Source: TMED27 sp050633165 (GTDB lineage Bacteria > Pseudomonadota > Alphaproteobacteria > Micavibrionales > Micavibrionaceae). Taken from it: a DNA stretch of 64,000 nucleotides. Each line of letters opens with the position of its first letter. Positions within the stretch are counted from its first letter, which is position 1. The notes beneath the pieces were generated by a model that was not told the DNA's origin, did not search any database, and was given only the letters and a program-made list of their open reading frames with translations. Location of the stretch: contig JBOEFZ010000014.1 of NCBI GenBank assembly GCA_050633165.1, positions 3,732-67,731 of the forward strand. The letters run 5' to 3'. Both the position numbers and the translations under genes were made by a program. Positions 58,441 through 64,000 of this stretch are shown in pieces.

Positions 58441-59135
58441 TATAGGTTTATGAGGACATCCCGAATAAGCGGTACGGTGACGGGGCGTTTTTGGGAGAGG
58501 GCCAGGGCGTCGGCGGCGGTTACGATGTCTTTGGCGGCGGTGAAGGAGCGCTCCATGCGGGGGAGGATGTATTTTAGGACATCTGCGCCGATATTAATTT
58601 GGCGGTCGGCGAACATTTTTACGATCACATTTTGCAACAAGGTTTCACATGGCGACATTATTACCGCATGTGGCGCGGCGCGCAGGCGGGATGCGAGGTC
58701 GGGGATGGTGAAATCTAGGTGTGAGGGGGCGCTGCGCATGGTTAGGAGCATGGTGCGTTGCTCTTCTTTGAAGATATTATAGAGATGGAAGAGCGTTTCT
58801 TCGGCTTCACGCGTGCCGATCCATGGATCTATTCCATCGAGAAGGAGGGTTTCGCCCTGCGCTGCTATCTCTTCGGCGCTTTGGGTTGTTAGGGTTTCGG
58901 TGGGGATTGCGGTTGCGCCTGTGCGGGCTTGCCACACGGCGGCGAGGTGGGATTTTCCGGAGGCGGCGGGACCGGAGAGGATGAAGGATGGAGCGGACCA
59001 ATCGGGCCAACGGTCGATCCAGCCGACGGCGGCTTCGTTGCTGGTCCCCACCATGAAATCTTCGCGCCCTTGCGCCACGCGGACGGGGAAGGCAAGTGGG
59101 ATTTGCTCGGGGGTTGGACGGGTAGTTTGCTGCAT
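58440..59135 (-). CDS. hdaA: HdaA/Hda-type DnaA-related regulatory ATPase
   Basis: 231 residues. QIPLAF at 11–16 is a beta-clamp-binding motif; a reduced AAA+ module follows with P-loop GPAASGKSHLA (~55–65), LLLDGIDPW in Walker B place, and SRLRAA sensor region. No DnaA domain IV is present. It acts with the loaded clamp to convert DnaA-ATP to DnaA-ADP. It sits beside perM, purM and purN as in Caulobacter and relatives. The start is only 7 bases from a repeat copy and lacks a clear ribosome-binding site. Confidence 0.88.
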   Translation of the reverse strand: MQQTTRPTPEQIPLAFPVRVAQGREDFMVGTSNEAAVGWIDRWPDWSAPSFILSGPAASGKSHLAAVWQARTGATAIPTETLTTQSAEEIAAQGETLLLDGIDPWIGTREAEETLFHLYNIFKEEQRTMLLTMRSAPSHLDFTIPDLASRLRAAPHAVIMSPCETLLQNVIVKMFADRQINIGADVLKYILPRMERSFTAAKDIVTAADALALSQKRPVTVPLIRDVLINL

Positions 59136-59142
59136 GAGGTAG

Positions 59143-59318
59143 TTTTAACGCGAAGTTACGAAGATGCGAAGGGTTTTGTTTTGGCGGCTGTTTTATTTCA
59201 TTATTTGAACCACAACGAGCACGGTGAACACAACGATTTCATTACTTACGTCGATTTGGGCGCAATGTCTTTGTGGGCGTTGTGTGCGTGGTGGTTAACT
59301 CTTTTTGCCTGCGGCGCT
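59143..59318. repeat. 176-nt direct repeat, copy A (spans perM 3' end)
   Basis: Begins TTTTAACGCGAAGTTACGAA and ends TTGCCTGCGGCGCT. It matches 60430–60605 over 176 bases with only a handful of differences. It includes the perM stop and its last ~23 codons. Its interior has an imperfect AACCACAACGAGCACGG / GTTGTGTGCGTGGTGGTT inverted repeat. Confidence 0.92.
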
Positions 59319-60388
59319 TTCTTTTTGCGGCGTGGTTTGCCCTTATATAGGGGGCTGGATTTGTATTGGGTTAGGGTGAAGGCGAGGAGCACGCCCGCGA
59401 TGGCGGCGATGGGGACGGCGAGGAGCATGCCCAAGATGCCGAAAAGTGCGCCGCCCGCGAACAGGGCGAAGAAGATCCATAGCGGGTGGAGACCGACGGA
59501 ATCGCCGACGATTTTGGGGCTTAGGAAATTGCCTTCGATGATTTGCCCGATGAGGAAAATTCCGGCGATGAGGGCGACATAGCCAAGATCGCCCGCTTGG
59601 AACCATGCGACGATGATGCTGGTGAACAGGCCTATGACAGAGCCGATCATGGGGATAACCGAGAGCAAGCCCGCCATAAGGCCGATGAGGAAGCCGTATT
59701 TAAGGCCAGCGATGGAGAGCGCGATGGCATAAGCAATGGCGAGGATGAGGGCGACGCTGATTTGCCCCCTTACGAAGCCGGAGATTTTTGTGTCGATCTG
59801 GGCAAGCAGGTCTTTGATGGTGTTTTTGTGGTCGCGGGGCAAGAGATCCTCCACCCATTTGGTTATATGTTCCCATTCATTCATCATGAAATACGCCACC
59901 AGCGGGGTGATGACAAGAAGGGTTAGAACGTCGATGAAGGCCTGACCGCCCGCGGCGAGGCTGGCGATGAGTTTTTTGGCGATATTGGCGGCGGAATTAG
60001 TGTGCTCGCTCATCAAAGCTTTGAGGTCATCGCCATTGGATATGCCTAAGATGGATTGTAGCTTTCCGGTGTGCGGCTCGAGATAGGCCGTGAGGGATTC
60101 GATGTAGCGCGGGGCTTCGTCTACAAGGGCGAGGCTTTGCTTATACAGCACGGGCAGGATGAGGGCGAATGATGTCCCCACAATTGCGATAAAGAGCAGC
60201 AGGATAATCAGTGCGGCGATTTTACGCGGAATTTTGATACGGCCCAAGGCATGGACGAGCGGGTTGAGGAGGTAGGCGATGGCGAGGCCGAGGACGAAGG
60301 GGAGCAGGACGCCTTGGAAGATATAGATGAAGGTGAAAAGCGCGAGGGTGGTGAGGCTCCAGAATATGGCTTGGGATTTTATGGTCAT
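59246..60388 (-). CDS. AI-2E/PerM-family permease
   Basis: 380 residues with about eight transmembrane segments. The family blocks LPFVLGLAIAYLLNPLV near the N-terminus, PLVAYFMMNEWEHI in the middle, and IGQIIEGNFLSPKIVGDSVGLHPLWI near the end are clear. Members export small molecules or sodium; the substrate here is unknown. The ATG at 60388 has AAGG eight bases upstream and is preferred to GTG 60424. The last ~23 codons, encoding the basic tail, lie inside repeat copy A, so the native C-terminus was probably changed by the repeat. Confidence 0.9.
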   Translation of the reverse strand: MTIKSQAIFWSLTTLALFTFIYIFQGVLLPFVLGLAIAYLLNPLVHALGRIKIPRKIAALIILLLFIAIVGTSFALILPVLYKQSLALVDEAPRYIESLTAYLEPHTGKLQSILGISNGDDLKALMSEHTNSAANIAKKLIASLAAGGQAFIDVLTLLVITPLVAYFMMNEWEHITKWVEDLLPRDHKNTIKDLLAQIDTKISGFVRGQISVALILAIAYAIALSIAGLKYGFLIGLMAGLLSVIPMIGSVIGLFTSIIVAWFQAGDLGYVALIAGIFLIGQIIEGNFLSPKIVGDSVGLHPLWIFFALFAGGALFGILGMLLAVPIAAIAGVLLAFTLTQYKSSPLYKGKPRRKKKAPQAKRVNHHAHNAHKDIAPKST

Positions 60389-60429
60389 TGCTTTGGCCTT
60401 TTCTCGTCGGCTTAAATTGCTCACGTATT

Positions 60430-60605
60430 TTTTAACGCGAAGTTACGAAGATGCGAAGGGTTTTGTTTTGGCGGCTGTTTTATTTCATTATTTGAACCAC
60501 AACGAGCACGGTGAACACAACGATTTTTTGCTTACGTCGATTTGGGCACAATGTCTTTGTGGGCGTTGTGTGCGTGGTGATTAACTCTTTTTTGCCTGCG
60601 GCGCT
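60430..60605. repeat. 176-nt direct repeat, copy B (upstream of perM)
   Basis: Same orientation as copy A, differing mainly at CATTAC versus TTTGC in the middle and a few single bases. It fills the perM to DUF2066 spacer, ending 10 bases before that gene's stop. Confidence 0.92.
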
Positions 60606-60615
60606 AGAATGTCGT

Positions 60616-61794
60616 TTAAAACGTCATGGGTTTGTATTGCGGTACGCCGCCTTTGGGGCGGAGGATGGTGGCGGTTTCGCCGTTGGGTAAGGTGGCTTGT
60701 TCAAGGATTAATCCATTTTGCCGCAGAGCCGTTACGATACGGCGCGAATCGCCCTGAAACACTAAGTCAGCGTTAACCTCGTTGGTGGTGAGGGCGTTGA
60801 CGGTGATATCTTCGATGCCTTGTACTTTCCGAAGGGTTTTTTGCATGCTCATCCAATCGGGGAGGCCGCCGATAGGGATGCGAACGGACAGGCGGTTTTG
60901 CGGGGCGGTGGCCTTGACCAAGGTGCGCGCCTTCCAGTCTTGCTTTAACGCGGATTTTACGCGCAGGACAGCGGCATCGTAAAGCTGGGTTTTGGATTGT
61001 ACGCCGTTCGCGATGACGGAGATTTGCTGCACCAATTCCGGTGCGCCACGGTCGGTGCGGTAGATTTCGACGGATAGCTCACCCTTTGCGACCGCATTTT
61101 GATTTGTGATATTATGCAGTGCATCATCGGGGTGTGCGATGGCGATGACCGCTTCGGTGAGGCCGTAACGGTTTAGCATGTTATCGAGGTTTTCGGGGGA
61201 CAGGCGAAGGGCTTTGTTATCTTCGACATCCTTAACATCTTCGAGATCACCGATGGGGAGGCGGATGGGCACAGCATCGCTTCCTTGCCCCATGCGCTTC
61301 CATGCGAGCATCCAATCATTATAGGGCGACCAGATTGTATTGGCGGTACCGCGTTGGAGGTAGGGGAGGATGAGGAGTGGGCGGCTGGATACTGTGCTGA
61401 TGGTGGTTTCTTTTTTGGCGAAGAAATTACGGACAGCCTTATCATTGAAGCGGAAAGTATATGCGCCGACATAGCGAACGGCGGAGAGTTTTTCATTCAA
61501 AAGCTCGAAATCCTGAATCATAGGGGAGATGGCGAGTGGTGCGGGCAGTTCAAAGACTGCAAGCTCGCCCTCGGGGAGCATGCGGGTGGCGAGGGTTTCG
61601 AAAGCTTTGACTTGTGCTTCTTCGAAGGCTTTTTCGCGGGCGAGGATGGCGTTTTGTGCCGTCACGTCGACCTGAACATCTTCGATTGTGAAAATGGGGT
61701 CAATAGCATTCGGGGCGGCCTGCCCTTCAATTGCGGAAAAAACGCAGATCAGGGCTATACCAAGCCAGCAGAAAGCTTTATATAATTGAGCCAT
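60616..61794 (-). CDS. DUF2066-domain periplasmic protein
   Basis: 392 residues. A signal peptide (~1–26, ending GQA-AP) precedes the DUF2066 region, marked by FTIEDVQVDVTAQNAILAR, EEAQVKAFETLATRM and VGAYTFRFNDKAVRNFF. The C-terminal third has repeated small alpha/beta units (RIPIGGLPDWMSMQKTLRKV). The domain is common in proteobacteria, often next to hda/perM/purM genes; its role is not established. It is divergent from purM with only 25 bases between starts. Confidence 0.82.
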   Translation of the reverse strand: MAQLYKAFCWLGIALICVFSAIEGQAAPNAIDPIFTIEDVQVDVTAQNAILAREKAFEEAQVKAFETLATRMLPEGELAVFELPAPLAISPMIQDFELLNEKLSAVRYVGAYTFRFNDKAVRNFFAKKETTISTVSSRPLLILPYLQRGTANTIWSPYNDWMLAWKRMGQGSDAVPIRLPIGDLEDVKDVEDNKALRLSPENLDNMLNRYGLTEAVIAIAHPDDALHNITNQNAVAKGELSVEIYRTDRGAPELVQQISVIANGVQSKTQLYDAAVLRVKSALKQDWKARTLVKATAPQNRLSVRIPIGGLPDWMSMQKTLRKVQGIEDITVNALTTNEVNADLVFQGDSRRIVTALRQNGLILEQATLPNGETATILRPKGGVPQYKPMTF

Positions 61795-61819
61795 AAACGA
61801 AAATTAATGGGTTTAGGTT

Positions 61820-62875
61820 ATGAAAGCAAATGAAAACAGTGCTTATAAGGAAGCGGGTGTCGATATTGATGCGGCGGCGGCCTTGGTCGAGGATATCAAA
61901 CCGCACATCAAAAAAACGCATCGTAGCGGTGTGATGAGCGGGATTGGCGGGTTTGGTGCGTTATTTGACCTCAAGGAAACGGGGTATAAAGACCCAATTA
62001 TGGTGTCGGGGACGGATGGTGTCGGCACGAAGATTAAAATCGCGATTGATAGCGGGATTCACGATACGATCGGGATTGATGCGGTGGCGATGTGTGTGAA
62101 TGACATTATCGTACAAGGGGCAGAGCCTTTATTCTTCCTTGATTATTTTGCAACTGGGAAGTTGGAGAATGCGGTTGCCGAGGATGTGATTAAGGGCGTT
62201 GCGAAGGGGTGTGAGCTTTCGGGTTGCGCGCTTATCGGCGGGGAAACGGCGGAGATGCCGGGGCTTTATGCGGATGGTGATTATGATTTGGCGGGCTTTA
62301 CCGTTGGTGCGGTGGAGCGGGATCAGATGATTACCGGTGAGGCGATTGCAGATGGTGATGTAATTTTGGGACTTGCTTCGAGCGGGTTGCATTCGAACGG
62401 GTTTTCGTTGGTGCGGAAGATTTTGGCGGAAAATCCGGGTGTTTATGCGGAGAAAGATTTGCTGGAGCCAACGCGCCTTTACGTGAAGAGTGTTTTGGAG
62501 GCGCTGAAGATTAAAGATGAATCCGGCGCGGCGGCTATTCACGGGATGGCGCATATTACGGGTGGTGGATTGCTCGAGAATGTGCCGCGTGTGTTGCCAG
62601 AGGATGTGTGCGCGGTAATTGATGTGGCGGCTTGGGAATTACCGCCTGTTTTCAAATGGTTGAAGGAAGCAGGCAACCTTAAACCTCACGATTTGGCGAG
62701 CACGCTCAATACGGGGATTGGCATGGTTGTTATTTGCGATGCGGCGCATAAGGATGCTTTGATTGATAGCCTTGAGAGTAATGGGGAAGCGGTTTTTGAG
62801 ATTGGATCAATTCAGAAACGAAACGGATCGGAATTAAATTTACAGCTTGAGAATTTGGATGAGGTTTGGGGTTAG
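61820..62875 (+). CDS. purM: phosphoribosylformylglycinamidine cyclo-ligase
   Basis: 351 residues. YKEAGVDIDAAAALVE is the family opening; GTDGVGTKIKIAID and DAVAMCVNDIIVQGAEPLFFLDY bind ATP and metal; GGETAEMPGLY and SSGLHSNGFSLVRKI complete the fold. It makes AIR from FGAM in purine synthesis. It leads purN, separated by 163 bases of repeat sequence. Confidence 0.97.
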   Translation: MKANENSAYKEAGVDIDAAAALVEDIKPHIKKTHRSGVMSGIGGFGALFDLKETGYKDPIMVSGTDGVGTKIKIAIDSGIHDTIGIDAVAMCVNDIIVQGAEPLFFLDYFATGKLENAVAEDVIKGVAKGCELSGCALIGGETAEMPGLYADGDYDLAGFTVGAVERDQMITGEAIADGDVILGLASSGLHSNGFSLVRKILAENPGVYAEKDLLEPTRLYVKSVLEALKIKDESGAAAIHGMAHITGGGLLENVPRVLPEDVCAVIDVAAWELPPVFKWLKEAGNLKPHDLASTLNTGIGMVVICDAAHKDALIDSLESNGEAVFEIGSIQKRNGSELNLQLENLDEVWG

Positions 62876-62921
62876 TTTTTAACCACAGAATTCACAGAGA
62901 AGTAAAAGAAATCACGGAGGT

Positions 62922-63022
62922 GTCATTGCGAGAAGCGTTAGCGACGAAGCAATCCAGCACCCATTCTAAACGATAATGCCGGAGATAGATTGCCGCGTCG
63001 GCTTCACCTCCTCGCAATGACG
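62922..63022. repeat. GTCATTGCGAG-type dispersed inverted repeat, copy 3
   Basis: Starts GTCATTGCGAGAAGCGTTAG and ends CTCCTCGCAATGACG. Preceded by a half-copy of the AACCACAGA family (62880–62920). Both lie between purM and purN, whose spacing is usually short. Confidence 0.82.
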
Positions 63023-63038
63023 TATAGGGAAAAACAAC

Positions 63039-63641
63039 ATGACACAGAAAATAAAAATTGCGGTTTTGATTTCCGGTGGGGGGAGTAATTTGAAGGCTTT
63101 GATTGATGCTTCGAAGGCGGGGGATTATCCGGCGGAGATTGTTTGTGTGGCTTCTAATCGGCCTGATGCGGGCGGGTTGAGGCATGCGGAAGATGCGGGC
63201 ATTCCGGCGCATATTGTGAATCATAAAGAATATGACGGGCGGGAAGCGTTTGATGAAGCGTTGATTGAAGTGCTTGCGCCCTATGGTGTGGGTTTGGTTT
63301 GTTTGGCAGGGTTTATGCGGATTTTGACGCCGCGCTTTATTGATGCATATGAAGGGCGGATTTTGAATACGCACCCTTCCCTACTCCCGAAATTTGGCGG
63401 TGAGGGGATGTATGGCATGCATGTGCATAGCGCCGTTATTGACGCGGGTGAAAGCGTGAGCGGCGTCACCATTCACAAGGTCATATCCGAGGTTGATCGC
63501 GGGGAGATTGTACTGCAGCGCGAGGTACGGGTTGAGGATAAGGACACGCCGGACGCATTGGCGGCACGGGTGTTGCGCGAAGAGCATATTGGTTACCCGC
63601 TCGCAGTTAAGGCCATAGCAGAAAAAATGTTGAATTTTTAG
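63039..63641 (+). CDS. purN: phosphoribosylglycinamide formyltransferase
   Basis: 200 residues, folate-dependent GAR transformylase. AVLISGGGSNLKALID starts the Rossmann-like fold; CLAGFMRIL, NTHPSLLPKFGG and SGVTIHKVISEVDRGEIVLQ carry the catalytic Asn, His and Asp. It follows purM after a repeat-filled spacer. Confidence 0.96.
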   Translation: MTQKIKIAVLISGGGSNLKALIDASKAGDYPAEIVCVASNRPDAGGLRHAEDAGIPAHIVNHKEYDGREAFDEALIEVLAPYGVGLVCLAGFMRILTPRFIDAYEGRILNTHPSLLPKFGGEGMYGMHVHSAVIDAGESVSGVTIHKVISEVDRGEIVLQREVRVEDKDTPDALAARVLREEHIGYPLAVKAIAEKMLNF

Positions 63642-63683
63642 CGCTATCGCATAAAATTAAAAATAGGAACAAGGAACATAATC

Positions 63684-63827
63684 ATGGCAAAACAAGAAAC
63701 CGTTAAAATTGATCCAAAAGAATTAGAAAATGCAGAAAAGCTATGGGTTGCGTTTGGTGCAGCTTCGAAATGGACCATGATTTTGATTATCGTGGTTTTG
63801 AGCGGCTTGGGAATTGCATTTTTATAA
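63684..63827 (+). CDS. aa3-type cytochrome c oxidase subunit IV-like peptide
   Basis: 47 residues, too short for most gene tables. A polar helix (KELENAEKLWVAFGAASKW) is followed by one transmembrane helix (TMILIIVVLSGLGIAFL). This matches the small subunit IV family (PF07835) of alphaproteobacterial aa3 oxidases, whose role is minor. AAGGAAC lies eight bases before the ATG. It lies 42 bases after purN. No other oxidase gene is in the window. Confidence 0.7.
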   Translation: MAKQETVKIDPKELENAEKLWVAFGAASKWTMILIIVVLSGLGIAFL

Positions 63828-64000
63828 CGCATTTCAATGGCTTACCGATCTTTTTTATTTCTATAATATAGCAACATATCCTTAACCTTTTTACGGCATA
63901 CTGACCCTTGAGTAGATATGCGAATTCTCGCGTATTTTTGGGAGGTACATTACCCGCGATTTTCTGCGGGATATAACCGTAAGATATGTTTGTAAAGCAA
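63828..64000. other. AT-rich end of window
   Basis: 173 bases with no coding call. TATAATATA-like sequence near 63860 could be a promoter -10, but no start codon with a reading frame is seen before the window ends. Confidence 0.3.

Overview
The window is a gene-dense chromosomal segment of an alphaproteobacterium. No rRNA, tRNA, CRISPR array or transposase gene was seen. The class call rests on several things: a DivK–PleD pair; an HdaA-type DnaA homologue next to a PerM-like permease, purM and purN; the order pyrB–plsY–dprA–topA–rnr–rpmG; divergent aspS/rnd; an ATP12 assembly chaperone; an EipB (DUF1849) protein; and a tiny aa3-oxidase subunit IV. Order or family cannot be fixed from the sequence alone; a Micavibrio-like or Rhodospirillales-like lineage would fit.

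Layout. 1–6116: end of an M16 peptidase, pgi, a pentapeptide-repeat protein, endonuclease-type mutL and a small membrane protein. 6245–13444: ATP12, an AsmA-like protein, an RluC/D pseudouridine synthase, crcB, an EamA exporter, a soluble two-PAS chemotaxis transducer and rarA. 13516–16366: nadA and nadC, split by a GIY-YIG nuclease gene bounded by perfect 25-nt inverted repeats, then a secreted unknown. 16398–21678: a succinate dehydrogenase operon (sdhC, sdhD, sdhA, sdhB) interrupted by three unrelated small genes. 21804–26870: msrB, asd, a sensorless hybrid histidine kinase and an AT-rich orphan.

26891–37584 holds the most distinctive locus: a type IV pilus / type II secretion-like machine. 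It has a lipoprotein secretin, a periplasmic protein with HYDIN-like Ig repeats, a GspE/PilB ATPase, a GspF/PilC platform protein, two bitopic proteins with GspL- and GspM-like topology, two pilin-like proteins without the canonical Glu5, a CheY-like regulator and a divergent prepilin peptidase. 37656–46363 is the conserved pyrB–plsY–dprA–topA–rnr–rpmG block, without pyrC. 46636–51261: an ABC exporter, pleD, divK and eipB. 51452–54565: a degenerate GGDEF protein and three unrecognised coiled-coil genes with their own terminator and promoters. 54580–63827: aspS, rnd, sixA-like, hdaA, perM, a DUF2066 protein, purM, purN and the oxidase peptide.

The intergenic spaces are unusually rich in dispersed imperfect hairpins. 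Several families recur (AACCACAGA-type, GTCATTGCGAG-type, ACCAAGACACCAAG-type and a TTGCCTGCGGCGCT core). One 176-nt copy is duplicated on both sides of perM and encodes the end of that protein. No gene-free stretch exceeds 300 bases.
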